64,000 nucleotides of DNA from Methylovorus mays. GTDB lineage: Bacteria; Pseudomonadota; Gammaproteobacteria; Burkholderiales; Methylophilaceae. Both the position numbers and the translations under genes were made by a program. Numbering within the stretch: position 1 is the first letter of the stretch; each line of letters starts with the position of its first letter. The notes under the pieces are model-generated. The model worked only from the letters and a program-made list of their open reading frames with translations. It was not told the origin of the DNA and made no database searches. The stretch lies in NCBI RefSeq assembly GCF_020531915.1, contig NZ_JAJAVG010000006.1, positions 62,001-126,000 on the forward strand, in the 5' to 3' direction. Shown here piece by piece: positions 23,534-32,444 of the stretch.

Positions 23534-24577
23534 ATGCATATCCCTGATATTCAAACGCTGGACCGCGGCCTTTCTGCGGCTCTCCAGCATAAAATTGACC
23601 ATAAAACCAAGCCGCTGGGTGCTTTGGGTCGCCTGGAAGGGCTTGCCATGCAGCTGGGGCTAATCCAGCAGACACTGACGCCCGAGCTGCGTCAGCCAGT
23701 GATGATGGTTTTTGCCGCCGATCATGGCATAGTCGCTGCGGGCGTCAGTCCTTATCCGCAGGCCGTGACCATGCAGATGGTGTTGAATTTTCTGCAGGGT
23801 GGGGCGGCAATCAATGTTTTCGCCCGACAGGTTGGCATGCAAATCCGCATCGTTGATGCTGGCGTGAATCATGATTTTGCGCCGCATCCCATGCTGCTAT
23901 CGCACAAGGTGGCAATGGGGACACAGAACATGCTGCAAGGACCGGCCATGTCGGAAGCTGAATGCGAAAAGGCCATGAATACGGGAAAGCAACTGGCGCA
24001 TGCCGAGATTGCGAAAGGCAGCAATGTGCTGGCGTTTGGCGAAATGGGCATAGGCAACACCACGGCGGCGGCGGCCTTGATGGCGGCACTTTGCCAGTTG
24101 CCTGCACAGGAATGTGTTGGCCGGGGTACCGGGCTCGATGACGCTGGGCTGCAACATAAAGTAGAGGTCGTGGAACAGGTGCTGCAATATCACGCCCCGG
24201 ATCTGCACAGCCCCTCATCCGCCCTGCAACATGTGGGCGGGCTGGAAATCGCCATGATGGCAGGTGCCATGCTGGGGGCGGCAGAAAAGCAGGCGGTGAT
24301 TCTGGTCGATGGCTTTATCTGTACCGCCGCCATGCTGGTGGCAAGTCGCATAGCCCCGGCCGTCCTGCAATACGCCGTGTTTACCCATTGCTCTGGCGAA
24401 CACGGCCATCGGCGTTTGCTACAAGCTTTGCAAGCCGAGCCTTTGCTCGACATTGGCTTGCGGCTGGGTGAAGGCACAGGGGCCGCGCTGGCATATCCCC
24501 TGCTGCAGGCCGCAGCCAATTTCATGAATGAAATGGCGTCCTTTGAATCCGCCGGTGTGGATGGCAAGAGCGCTTAA
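23534..24577 (+). CDS. cobT: Nicotinate-nucleotide-dimethylbenzimidazole phosphoribosyltransferase
   Basis: The 347-residue enzyme transfers the phosphoribosyl group of nicotinate mononucleotide to 5,6-dimethylbenzimidazole, giving alpha-ribazole phosphate for the lower ligand of cobalamin. Recognisable segments are KTKPLGALGRLE near the N-terminus, MMVFAADHGIVAAGVSPYP, FLQGGAAINVFARQ, FGEMGIGNTTAAAALMAAL and the C-terminal glutamate region DIGLRLGEGTGAALAYPLL. I start at ATG 23534 since the upstream TTG lacks support. It opens the rightward cobT-cobS-cobC operon, right beside tRNA-Phe; no riboswitch is visible upstream. Confidence 0.93.
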   Translation: MHIPDIQTLDRGLSAALQHKIDHKTKPLGALGRLEGLAMQLGLIQQTLTPELRQPVMMVFAADHGIVAAGVSPYPQAVTMQMVLNFLQGGAAINVFARQVGMQIRIVDAGVNHDFAPHPMLLSHKVAMGTQNMLQGPAMSEAECEKAMNTGKQLAHAEIAKGSNVLAFGEMGIGNTTAAAALMAALCQLPAQECVGRGTGLDDAGLQHKVEVVEQVLQYHAPDLHSPSSALQHVGGLEIAMMAGAMLGAAEKQAVILVDGFICTAAMLVASRIAPAVLQYAVFTHCSGEHGHRRLLQALQAEPLLDIGLRLGEGTGAALAYPLLQAAANFMNEMASFESAGVDGKSA

Positions 24578-24583
24578 ATCGCC

Positions 24584-25345
24584 GTGAAGTTCATTCATCC
24601 ATTTCTGCTGGCGCTCGGTTTTTTCAGCCGCATTCCCGTCCCCTCCAAGCCGGATTTCAAGCCTGCCGACATGGCCGGAATTTCCGCATATTTTCCGCTG
24701 GTGGGTTGGATCATCAGCGCTGGCATGGGCGTTGTTTATATTGCCGTGCATCAACTGCTGCCGCATGGTGTCAGCATACTTTGCATGCTGGCAACGGGGA
24801 TGTGGCTGACAGGGGCGCTGCATGAAGATGGCTTGGCAGATACGGTCGATGGCCTAGGTGGCGGCCCTGATCGAGAGCGTGTACTTACCATCATGCACGA
24901 TTCTCGGGTGGGAAGTTACGGTGTGCTGGTGCTGGCCATCATGTTGTTGCTGAAATTCAGCACTTTGTCTGTCATGCCTTCAGGAGCCATGCTGTGGGCC
25001 GTATTGGCCGGGCATAGCGTGAGCCGCCTGGCGGGAGTGTGGCTGATGCAAAGCCTGGAATACGTGCGTCCGCAAGGCAAAGGCGGCGGCATGACCCAGC
25101 CTCTCGGCAAGCGAGCGCTGGCATTTTCCATGTTGACAGGCTTGCTGCCCTTGCTCGGCGCGGTCTGGTTTATTTCATTATGGGGGCTACTATTGGTGCT
25201 GCTGGCTGTGGCCTTGGTGTGGTGGTGGTTTCGCGCCATATTACAGCGTCGTTTGGGTGGTTATACCGGAGATTGCGTAGGCGCCATGCAACAGTTGACT
25301 GAAATCATGTTTTATCTGGGAGTGTTGGCATGTCTAAGCCAGTGA
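24584..25345 (+). CDS. cobS: Adenosylcobinamide-GDP ribazoletransferase (cobalamin synthase)
   Basis: The 253-residue integral membrane enzyme joins adenosylcobinamide-GDP to alpha-ribazole (or its phosphate). It shows the family start FFSRIPVP, the acidic motif GALHEDGLADTVDGLGGG near residues 78-95, HDSRVGSYGV, and five to seven hydrophobic segments. GTG at 24584 is the start, six bases after the cobT stop. Its end overlaps cobC by 16 nt. Together with cobT and cobC it completes lower-ligand assembly. Confidence 0.92.
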   Translation: MKFIHPFLLALGFFSRIPVPSKPDFKPADMAGISAYFPLVGWIISAGMGVVYIAVHQLLPHGVSILCMLATGMWLTGALHEDGLADTVDGLGGGPDRERVLTIMHDSRVGSYGVLVLAIMLLLKFSTLSVMPSGAMLWAVLAGHSVSRLAGVWLMQSLEYVRPQGKGGGMTQPLGKRALAFSMLTGLLPLLGAVWFISLWGLLLVLLAVALVWWWFRAILQRRLGGYTGDCVGAMQQLTEIMFYLGVLACLSQ

Positions 25346-25926
25346 TGGAATTGTATCTGGTGCGGCATACCACGCCGGATATCGCGCCGGGCATCTGCTA
25401 CGGACAATCGGATATTGGCGTCAAGCACACGTTTGAAGCCGAAGTGGCGGCGTTGCGGCCCAAGATCGCGCATATCGAGGCCGCCTCGTTTCACAGCAGC
25501 CCGTTGCAGCGCTGTATGCTGCTTGCCCAGGCAGTGAGTGCTGGCTCGCGTGATATTCAGCAAGATGCCCGGCTAAAGGAATTGAACTTCGGCGATTGGG
25601 AATTGCAATCCTGGGATGACATTCCGCGTGGCTTGCTGGATGAATGGGCGGATGAGCATGTCAAACTGGCGCCGCCCAATGGCGAATCCTTCCACGAGCT
25701 ATCGTTGCGAGCGCAGGCGTTTGTGCAGCACCTTATCGAGCAGGGCGAAGGCGTGCATGTGGCGTTTACCCATGCCGGGGTGATACGCGCCCTGACGGGA
25801 TACGCGCTGGATTTGCCGCTCAGCAATGTATTCCGGCTGCATGTGGATTATGCCAGTGTCACCAAACTGATCATTGACCTTGATCGTCAACGGCCGCTAT
25901 TGCGCGTCGGTTTCGTCAACCGCTGA
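25330..25926 (+). CDS. cobC: Alpha-ribazole phosphatase (histidine phosphatase family)
   Basis: The 198-residue protein has the phosphoglycerate-mutase-type catalytic motif LVRHTTPDIAPG with the nucleophilic histidine, the SSPLQRCMLLA arginine motif, ELNFGDWELQSWDDI and the second histidine in AFTHAGVIRAL. These are typical of CobC, which removes the phosphate of alpha-ribazole-5'-phosphate or of adenosylcobalamin phosphate. It overlaps cobS by 16 nt, and its 3' end overlaps the convergent decarboxylase gene by 30 nt. The family also includes other phosphatases, but context makes this role likely. Confidence 0.87.
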   Translation: MSKPVMELYLVRHTTPDIAPGICYGQSDIGVKHTFEAEVAALRPKIAHIEAASFHSSPLQRCMLLAQAVSAGSRDIQQDARLKELNFGDWELQSWDDIPRGLLDEWADEHVKLAPPNGESFHELSLRAQAFVQHLIEQGEGVHVAFTHAGVIRALTGYALDLPLSNVFRLHVDYASVTKLIIDLDRQRPLLRVGFVNR

Positions 25927-26913
25927 CGCTTGCCTCATGGTTGTCCAGGCCTGCAATGCCTGTTGCAGCATGGCCCAGCCCGCAGGTGTCGGCAGCCCAA
26001 GCCTGATGGCAGAAGGGCGGGCAAATAGCCGTGTCCAGATGCCATGTCTCGCCAGATGGGTATGCAGGTCGGCCGCGCGCGGGTCTTGCCAGTAGCTGAA
26101 AAGCGCGGTGCTACCCGTCGTTGTGATGTTCGCCGCCTGCAAGATGGTATTCAGCCTGTTTATATCCTGCTGCAAACGACGGCGTTGCACATCCTGCCAA
26201 TCCGTATCCGCCATGGCCACTGTGGCGATCTGGCGCGCCGGGCCGCTCAGTGTCCAGGGCCCCAGCCATTCCCTTAGTTGATCCAGTAATCCTGGTGCGG
26301 CGAGCACCATGCCCACACGCGCACCGGCCAAGCCAAAAAATTTCCCTAGAGAGCGCAGCACAATCAATCCTGGCTCAGAGGCTTGTGCGCTGATGCTGTT
26401 CTCCGGTGTCGCGTCCATGAAGGCTTCATCCACAATCAGCCAGCCGCCCGGCGCCAAGGCTTGCCGCCATGCATGTAATTGCGTTGGCGAGCACAGGCGG
26501 CCAGTCGGGTTGTTCGGGTTGCACACCACTAGCACGTCGACATTTTGCAGCTCGTTTATCTCGGGCAATCGATCGCGTTCGGTGACGGCATGCCCGTGGT
26601 TGCGCCATGCATGGGCATGCTCGGCATACGCGGGAGTGAGTACCCATACGCGGCTGTGTGGGCGTAAATGCGGTAGCGCCTGAATGGCGGCCTGCGAGCC
26701 TGCCACGGCCAGTACATGCTCTTGCTGATAATAGCGACGTGCGGTGTCCAGCAGTGCATCGTTTTCTATCGGCAGTCGGTGCCAGAGTGCAGGGCTCATG
26801 GCTGGGATCGGGTAGATGTATGGGCTGATGCCGGTGGAGAGATCCAGCCAGGTTTCCAGCGGGCGATTGTAGTCCATGCAGGCTTGCTGCATGTTGCCGC
26901 CATGCTCAAGCAT
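25897..26913 (-). CDS. cobD: L-threonine-O-3-phosphate decarboxylase, PLP-dependent
   Basis: The 338-residue class I/II aminotransferase-fold protein contains LDLSTGISPYIYPIPAM at the start, VCNPNNPTGRLCSP in the middle, WLIVDEAFMD, and the PLP lysine region VLRSLGKFFGLAGARVG. In cobalamin synthesis this family makes (R)-1-amino-2-propanol phosphate, which CbiB attaches to cobyric acid. Its start overlaps the end of cbiB by eight nt, in the same leftward operon, and it converges on cobC. Name follows the enteric nomenclature (CobD); in Pseudomonas denitrificans nomenclature it is CobC. Confidence 0.87.
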   Translation of the reverse strand: MLEHGGNMQQACMDYNRPLETWLDLSTGISPYIYPIPAMSPALWHRLPIENDALLDTARRYYQQEHVLAVAGSQAAIQALPHLRPHSRVWVLTPAYAEHAHAWRNHGHAVTERDRLPEINELQNVDVLVVCNPNNPTGRLCSPTQLHAWRQALAPGGWLIVDEAFMDATPENSISAQASEPGLIVLRSLGKFFGLAGARVGMVLAAPGLLDQLREWLGPWTLSGPARQIATVAMADTDWQDVQRRRLQQDINRLNTILQAANITTTGSTALFSYWQDPRAADLHTHLARHGIWTRLFARPSAIRLGLPTPAGWAMLQQALQAWTTMRQASAVDETDAQ

Positions 26914-27841
26914 GCAGCAGTTTCCAGATCAGCCAGGCAACCAGAACACCCACGCACCACAGCATCATGCTGCGTCTGATCAAGGCCAGCGACGCCGGGA
27001 TATGGGCTGCCTCAGCTGCTGCCCCCAGTCCGAGATGCGGACGGTCTTTCCACACGCCATGGTAGGGTGCACGTCCCCCCAGTCTGACCTGCAACGCGCC
27101 GGCACCTGCCGCCATCACGGGCCCGGCGTTGGGGCTGTACCAGGTGCGCGCCTGGGTGAACCAGCATTTGAGCGCCGACCAGGTATGGCCGCAAAGCGCA
27201 TAGGCCAGCGCTGTCAGCCGCGCCGGAATCAGGTTGAACACATCATCGAGCCGGGCGGCGGCCCAGCCGAAATAACGATAACGCGGCGTGCGATAACCCC
27301 ACATGGCATCCAGGGTATTGGCCAGCCGGTAAGCCACCACGCCTGGCCCACCCAGCAGCGCAAACCAGAAAATGGCGGCAAAAATGGCGTCATTGCCATT
27401 TTCCAGCACGGACTCCACAGTGGCCGAGGCAATCTGGCCACGGCTCAATTTTTTGCTATCGCGGCTGACCATCATGCCGACGGCTTCGCGGGCACGGACC
27501 ATGTCGCGCGCCTGCAGGGCCTCAAATACCCGCATGGCATGCAGGTGCAGGCTGCGAGCGCCAATCGCGAGGTAAAGCAGCAGAACGTCGATCAGCCATC
27601 CCAGCGGATGCCAGGTGATGAGGATGGCCACGAGTACTGCGGGGAGCAGCAGCATGAGCCAGGCCAGCAAGCCTGCCGCACGACCGCTGATGGCGCCCTG
27701 AAGGTGATTCATATGGTGTTCCAGCCGCGATGCCAGCGTGCCGAATCCCACCAGAGGATGCCAGCGGCGCGGCTCGCCCAGCCGCCAGTCCAGCAGGCAG
27801 GCGGCGATAATCAATAGGGCTGGGGTTGGCAGCCAACTCAT
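26906..27841 (-). CDS. cbiB: Adenosylcobinamide-phosphate synthase
   Basis: The 311-residue membrane protein begins [19 protein letters not shown], with [14 protein letters not shown] as the family N-terminal motif. Further segments, [34 protein letters not shown] and [20 protein letters not shown], match CbiB/CobD, which condenses adenosylcobyric acid with aminopropanol phosphate. Four to five hydrophobic helices are visible. The frame extends to 27874, but that would run into cobQ; I use ATG 27841. Its start lies 14 bases from the divergent cobQ start, so each promoter must lie inside the other gene or the starts are misassigned. Confidence 0.88.
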   Translation of the reverse strand: MSWLPTPALLIIAACLLDWRLGEPRRWHPLVGFGTLASRLEHHMNHLQGAISGRAAGLLAWLMLLLPAVLVAILITWHPLGWLIDVLLLYLAIGARSLHLHAMRVFEALQARDMVRAREAVGMMVSRDSKKLSRGQIASATVESVLENGNDAIFAAIFWFALLGGPGVVAYRLANTLDAMWGYRTPRYRYFGWAAARLDDVFNLIPARLTALAYALCGHTWSALKCWFTQARTWYSPNAGPVMAAGAGALQVRLGGRAPYHGVWKDRPHLGLGAAAEAAHIPASLALIRRSMMLWCVGVLVAWLIWKLLHA

Positions 27842-27855
27842 GGAATAATGGACCA

Positions 27856-29328
27856 ATGGCATCCGTTCAAACATTCATGGTTCAGGGTACGACTTCCGAT
27901 GCGGGCAAAAGCACGCTGGTCGCGGGCTTGTGCCGGGTATTGTATCGCAGGGGCGTGCGTGTCGCGCCGTTCAAGCCGCAAAACATGGCACTCAATTCGG
28001 CCGTGACGGTGGACGGTGGCGAGATCGGCCGTGCGCAAGCCGTGCAGGCCCAGGCCTGTGGCCTGCCACCGCATACCGATATGAACCCCGTGCTGCTCAA
28101 GCCCAATAGCGATACGGGCTGCCAGGTGATCATTCACGGTCGCGTGGTTGGCAATCAGGAGGCCACGCGTTATCACGATTACAAACCCACGGCCATGAAA
28201 GCCGTGATGGCCTCATGGCAACGCCTGTGCCAGCAATATGAACGCGTGGTGGTGGAAGGCGCGGGCAGCCCGGCCGAGATCAATCTGCGCGAGAATGACA
28301 TTGCCAACATGGGCTTTGCCGAGGCCGCGGATTGTCCGGTACTGCTGGTGGCGGATATTGATCGCGGCGGCGTATTTGCCCACATCGTCGGCACACTGGC
28401 CTTGCTCAGCGAATCTGAACGCCAGCGTGTCATCGGTTTCGTCATCAACCGCTTTCGTGGTGATATCGCCTTGCTGCAACCCGGTCTCGACTGGCTGGAG
28501 CAGGAGACCGGCAAGCCGGTGCTGGGCGTGCTGCCTTACCTGCATCAACTGCATATCGAGGCAGAAGACGCCGTGCCGCGCGAAGTGGCGCTCAAGGACG
28601 ACATTCGCCTGCGCGTGATTGCGCCGGTGTTGCCGCACGTCAGCAACCATACGGATATGGATGCCTTGCGTCTGCATCCGCATGTGCATTTCGAATTCAT
28701 CAGCATGGGCGAGCCGGTGCCGCCCGCAGACCTGATTATTCTGCCAGGCAGTAAAAACGTGCGCGGCGATTTACAGACGCTGAAAGCGCATGGCTGGGAG
28801 CAAGCACTTGCCCGCCATTTGCGCTACGGCGGTAAAGTGCTGGGCATTTGCGGCGGCTTCCAGATGCTGGGGCAGCAGATTCACGACCCGCATGGGCTGG
28901 AAGGCGATGCGGGCTCAGACCTCGGCTTTGGCTGGTTTGATATGCAAACCACGCTGCATACCCATAAAAAACTGGCGCAGGTGGCAGGGCGCCTGTGCTT
29001 TGGTAATCAGGCCGAAGTGACGGGCTATGAGATACACATGGGCGTCAGCGAAGGCCCGGCCATGCAACAGCCCATGCTCTATATAGGCGACACGCCAGAA
29101 GGTGCTATTTCAATGGATGGCCAGATAGCGGGCACTTACCTGCATGGCCTGTTTGACCAGGCATCGGCGACCAGCGCCCTGTTGCAATGGGCCGGGCTGC
29201 CCGATCTGGAAGCGCAGAAAACCGTGCTGGAATACGACTATATGCAACTGCGGGAAGATGGCCTGAATCGCTTGGCCGATGCGCTGGAACAACATCTGGA
29301 TTGGGCGCGGCTCGCGCCTTATTTGTAG
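27856..29328 (+). CDS. cobQ: Cobyric acid synthase (glutamine-hydrolysing)
   Basis: The 490-residue enzyme amidates four side chains of adenosylcobyrinic acid a,c-diamide. The N-terminal ATP-binding domain shows [53 protein letters not shown] and [16 protein letters not shown]. The C-terminal class I glutaminase-like domain carries [13 protein letters not shown] and the cysteine in [12 protein letters not shown], with a terminal GTYLHGLFD histidine motif. ATG 27856 is chosen because the upstream TTG frame overlaps cbiB. It is divergent from cbiB and followed by the convergent ybcJ-like gene. Confidence 0.93.
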   Translation: MASVQTFMVQGTTSDAGKSTLVAGLCRVLYRRGVRVAPFKPQNMALNSAVTVDGGEIGRAQAVQAQACGLPPHTDMNPVLLKPNSDTGCQVIIHGRVVGNQEATRYHDYKPTAMKAVMASWQRLCQQYERVVVEGAGSPAEINLRENDIANMGFAEAADCPVLLVADIDRGGVFAHIVGTLALLSESERQRVIGFVINRFRGDIALLQPGLDWLEQETGKPVLGVLPYLHQLHIEAEDAVPREVALKDDIRLRVIAPVLPHVSNHTDMDALRLHPHVHFEFISMGEPVPPADLIILPGSKNVRGDLQTLKAHGWEQALARHLRYGGKVLGICGGFQMLGQQIHDPHGLEGDAGSDLGFGWFDMQTTLHTHKKLAQVAGRLCFGNQAEVTGYEIHMGVSEGPAMQQPMLYIGDTPEGAISMDGQIAGTYLHGLFDQASATSALLQWAGLPDLEAQKTVLEYDYMQLREDGLNRLADALEQHLDWARLAPYL

Positions 29329-29360
29329 TACCCGCTCAGCATGCGCGGCGGGTAATTCCA

Positions 29361-29579
29361 TCAAGCTGGGTCTGCCGCCAGCACCTGTATGGTCTGCTCC
29401 ATGCACTCCACCACTTGCCCTGCGCGTATCTTGGCGGTCTTGCGACTTTCCGGCTTGCCATCCACCGTTACCAGACCATCGGCCACCATGGCCTTGCCCT
29501 GGCCGCCAGAGTCGGCGATGCCGGTCAGTTTCAGCAGATTGCAAAGCTCAATGAATTCGCCTTTGAGTGTAAATTCCAT
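29361..29579 (-). CDS. S4-like RNA-binding protein (YbcJ family)
   Basis: The 72-residue protein resembles an S4 RNA-binding domain: FIELCNLLKLTGIADSGGQGK followed by VADGLVTVDGKPESRKTAKI and a final strand GQVVEC. YbcJ-like proteins are stand-alone S4 domains that bind RNA, probably in ribosome biology. It is transcribed leftward just downstream of cobU, with a two-base gap, and converges on cobQ. Its presence in a cobalamin region looks incidental. Confidence 0.82.
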   Translation of the reverse strand: MEFTLKGEFIELCNLLKLTGIADSGGQGKAMVADGLVTVDGKPESRKTAKIRAGQVVECMEQTIQVLAADPA

Positions 29580-29581
29580 GA

Positions 29582-30109
29582 TTATCCTTTGAGTGTAAGT
29601 GGCAGCCCGGCGGCGACAAAAGTCACCCGCGGCGCAATGGCGGCAATCGCCTGGTTCAGCCTGCCCTGTTCATTCTGAAACTGGCGGTTGATCTCGCCCA
29701 GCGGCACGATGCCCATGCCTACCTCATTGCTCACCAGCAACACTTCGCCGGGCAATGTGGGCAGGGTCTCCAGCAGCGCTTGCCTCTCCTGCTGCCAGTC
29801 TACGCCTTCCGGCGGCGCGCAGTCCGGGCATATGCATTGCGCCAGCCACAAGGTCAGGCAATCCACTATCAGGCAACGGTCGGTTGCCGCATGCTCACGC
29901 AAGGTGGCCGCCAGGCCAAACGGCTTTTCCACCGTTTGCCAATGCGCCGGACGGCGCTCGCGGTGGTGGGTGACGCGCTCGCCAAACTCACTGTCATACA
30001 CCTGTGCGGTAGCGATATAAATCACCGTCTTGCCGCTTTGTTCCGCCAGCTTTTCGGCATGCAGACTTTTGCCAGAGCGGGCACCGCCGAGGATCAGATG
30101 GGTAGACAT
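29582..30109 (-). CDS. cobU: Bifunctional adenosylcobinamide kinase / guanylyltransferase
   Basis: The 175-residue protein begins MSTHLILGGARSGKSLHAEKLA (P-loop at residues 8-15) and contains VIYIATAQVYDSEFGERVTHHRERRPAHW, LIVDCLTLWLAQ and LVSNEVGMGIVPLGEINRQFQNEQGRLNQ. This is the CobU/CobP set of motifs, including the guanylylated histidine region in the HHRERR stretch. It phosphorylates adenosylcobinamide and transfers GMP to give adenosylcobinamide-GDP, the substrate of CobS. It starts two bases after the BtuF-like stop, in the same leftward operon. Confidence 0.9.
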   Translation of the reverse strand: MSTHLILGGARSGKSLHAEKLAEQSGKTVIYIATAQVYDSEFGERVTHHRERRPAHWQTVEKPFGLAATLREHAATDRCLIVDCLTLWLAQCICPDCAPPEGVDWQQERQALLETLPTLPGEVLLVSNEVGMGIVPLGEINRQFQNEQGRLNQAIAAIAPRVTFVAAGLPLTLKG

Positions 30110-30111
30110 GC

Positions 30112-30921
30112 TTAACTCCAATGCTTTTGATGGGCCTGCCGTGCACCCCATTGCTGAATGATCTCCTGCAGCTGCCGCAAGCCATGTTGAATCAGGCTGG
30201 GGCCGGGCTGCAGAATATCCGCTGATTTTATCTCACGCAGCCAGCCTTGCTGCACGGCGGGGATAGTATCCCACCCCGGCCGCGCCATCACTTGTTCCGG
30301 CTGAAATTTTTTACCGCACCACGAGCCGATGATGATATCCGGCTGGCGGTCTACCACCTGCTGCGGGTCCGCAATAATCCTGTCCTTGGCGGAGGGAAAC
30401 TGTGCCAGCTCGGCAAAGGCATCCTCACCCCCCGCCAATGCAATTAGCTCGCCCACCCAGCGTATGCCGCTCATCATGGGCGCATCCCACTCCTCAAAAT
30501 ACACCCGCGGCTTGCGCGGCAGATAATCCGCCGTCTCGCGCACCGCCTCCATCTCCTGCTGCAAGCGCGCCACCAGCGCCTGTGCCTCTGTGGCCTTGTC
30601 CACCAATGCCCCCAGGCTCAAGATCATCTGCAACACCTGCGCCAGCGAGCGCTGGTTATACACATGCACCTCCACCCCCGCCCGGATCAGCGCCGCCGCA
30701 ATATCCGCCTGCAGGTTGGAAAAGCCGATCACCAGATCCGGCTCCAGCGCCAATATCTTGTCCAGCTTGGCACTGGTAAACGCCGACACCTTGGGCTTCT
30801 CGCGCCGCGCCGCCGCCGGCCGCGTGGTAAAGCCGGAAATGCCGACGATGCGATCCTGCGCGCCTAACAGGTAAAGCGTTTCAACGGTTTCGGTAGTGAG
30901 GCAGACGATGCGGTGGTACAT
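30112..30921 (-). CDS. BtuF-like cobalamin-binding protein without a signal peptide
   Basis: The 269-residue protein has the BtuF/periplasmic-binding fold pattern: RIVCLTTETVETLYLLGAQDRIVGISGF, LDKILALEPDLVIGFSNLQADIAAALIRAGV, and a C-terminal IIIGSWCGKKFQPEQV. A ribosome site AGGA lies six bases before ATG 30921, which gives a start without a leader. The longer frame (30963) also lacks a typical signal sequence. BtuF delivers B12 to BtuCD in the periplasm, but no BtuCD is encoded nearby. The protein may be cytoplasmic and act as a corrinoid carrier, or a signal peptide may have been lost. It is co-transcribed with cobU. Confidence 0.75.
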   Translation of the reverse strand: MYHRIVCLTTETVETLYLLGAQDRIVGISGFTTRPAAARREKPKVSAFTSAKLDKILALEPDLVIGFSNLQADIAAALIRAGVEVHVYNQRSLAQVLQMILSLGALVDKATEAQALVARLQQEMEAVRETADYLPRKPRVYFEEWDAPMMSGIRWVGELIALAGGEDAFAELAQFPSAKDRIIADPQQVVDRQPDIIIGSWCGKKFQPEQVMARPGWDTIPAVQQGWLREIKSADILQPGPSLIQHGLRQLQEIIQQWGARQAHQKHWS

Positions 30922-31098
30922 GAGGGTTCCTAGGAAGGTGTCTTTGATAAATCCCGTGAGCATTAGGGAGTGCCAATTAGTTTATACATTGACTCGTAAT
31001 CGGAATGTAGTAATGCTTGTTTTCCACTGTTATTTATTTAGATTGATTAAGTTGAATGGATTTTTTCTAAAATCTCACTATTGTGAAAACGCGTTTAT

Positions 31099-31755
31099 AT
31101 GAATACTGAGCTTAGCCAAATATATTTAGCAATGATCCAAGAGGCTATTAATCGCCTAAAAGCATCAGAGTTCTATCTCCATAGCTATTTGGAACACTCT
31201 TGGCATCCAAATCTTGAGGCCGCAATTCTTCAGTTAAGGAAAGCCCTTGAGGCAATAGCATTAGCTTCAATTGCACCGAATCAAAAGGAATATGAACGCT
31301 TTCGTTCAGCTGCAGAGAAGCAGCCTGACTTTAGAAAGGACTATCACGCTGGCAAGATACTTAAATGTCTTGATCAAATTAACAAGAATTTTTTTCCTTT
31401 AGCCCTCACTCCTGCAGTAATGGGTCTGAATGGGGTTATTCATTTTGATCAAAAACGCGGTGAAGTACTTACCAAAAAACGCTTTGAATCAATTTATGAT
31501 CAACTGGGCAAGCATCTTCATGCGAATAATCCTTGGGGGAATAAAAAATATCATGAGCAATTGGTCGCTGACCTGCCGAGTTTTATTCATGAGGCTTTTG
31601 AGCTTCTTGAGTTGCACGCTACATTCATTCGCACCACAGATTTAGCTTATGTATGGATTGTTGAAGCTAAACGCGATGGTGCTAACCCTAATATAATTAG
31701 GGCCTATGCGGCTGGTGATTTTGTAATAGAAAATAGCCAAAATACTAGGATTTAG
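31099..31755 (+). CDS. AT-rich orphan hypothetical protein
   Basis: The 218-residue protein is not recognised. It is helical, with LYHSYLEHSW-type aromatic segments, LEAAILQLRKALEAIALASIA, and KHLHANNPWGNKKYHEQL near residues 137-155, a pattern seen in HEPN-like or DUF-type nuclease relatives, but no diagnostic motif is seen. Its base composition is clearly AT-richer than the surrounding cobalamin genes, suggesting recent transfer. It stands on the plus strand between two leftward cobalamin operons, flanked by AT-rich noncoding DNA. Confidence 0.7.
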   Translation: MNTELSQIYLAMIQEAINRLKASEFYLHSYLEHSWHPNLEAAILQLRKALEAIALASIAPNQKEYERFRSAAEKQPDFRKDYHAGKILKCLDQINKNFFPLALTPAVMGLNGVIHFDQKRGEVLTKKRFESIYDQLGKHLHANNPWGNKKYHEQLVADLPSFIHEAFELLELHATFIRTTDLAYVWIVEAKRDGANPNIIRAYAAGDFVIENSQNTRI

Positions 31756-31775
31756 TTCTTAGTTTTGGAGTTAAG

Positions 31776-32444
31776 TTATTCAAAAATGGTATTTTTATTG
31801 TCGTCCGCCCACCCATCTTCCATCACCATCTCACTCAAAGGCTTGGCTTCCGCCCATCCCTCTTCAATCAGCATGGGCTGCGCATAAAAGGCAGGCACAT
31901 GGCCTAGGCATAGCACGGCGACCGGCTTTGCGCCTTCTGGCATGTTGAGCAGTCTGGCGAGTTGCTCGGGGTCGAAGATGGAGACCCAGCCCATGCCCAG
32001 GCCTTCGGCGCGGGCGGCGAGCCAGATGTTCTGGATGGCGCAGGAGACGGAGGCGAGGTCCATCTCGGGCAGGGTGCGGCGGCCGAAGACGTAGCGTTCG
32101 CGGCCATCGCACAGGGCGGCGACGATGACTTCGCCGCATTGCAGGATGCCTTCTACTTTCAGGCGTAAAAATTCGGCTTCGCGTTCGCCCAGGGCATGGG
32201 CGGTGTGCTGGCGTTCCTGCTCGACCAGGGCGTGTATCTGCTGGCGTAAGGCGGGCTGCGTGATGCGGATGAAGCGCCAGGGTTGCATGAGGCCGACGCT
32301 GGGGGCGTGGTGCGCGGCGTTGAGCAGGCGCTGCAGGGTGGCGGGATCTACCGGGTCTGGCAAAAAATGGCGCATATCGCGCCGTTCGGCGATGACGCGG
32401 TAGATGGCGGCGCGCTCTTCATCGCTGTAACGAAAGTCGCTCAT
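31776..32444 (-). CDS. bluB: 5,6-dimethylbenzimidazole synthase
   Basis: The 222-residue nitroreductase-fold protein matches BluB, which converts FMNH2 into 5,6-dimethylbenzimidazole, the lower base of cobalamin. Segments are VIAERRDMRHFLPDPVD, LNAAHHAPSVGLMQPWRFIRI, the FGRRTLPEMDLASVSCAIQNIWLAARAEGLGMGWVSIFD helix and PVAVLCLGHV. It overlaps the DUF2149 start by four bases (ATGA) and ends the leftward btuB operon. With cobT it supplies the lower ligand when corrinoids lacking it are salvaged. Confidence 0.92.
   Translation of the reverse strand: MSDFRYSDEERAAIYRVIAERRDMRHFLPDPVDPATLQRLLNAAHHAPSVGLMQPWRFIRITQPALRQQIHALVEQERQHTAHALGEREAEFLRLKVEGILQCGEVIVAALCDGRERYVFGRRTLPEMDLASVSCAIQNIWLAARAEGLGMGWVSIFDPEQLARLLNMPEGAKPVAVLCLGHVPAFYAQPMLIEEGWAEAKPLSEMVMEDGWADDNKNTIFE

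Noticed and set aside
26876-27817. 313-residue plus-strand frame opposite cbiB
   Set aside because: Shadow frame; cbiB on the other strand has clear family motifs and membrane segments.
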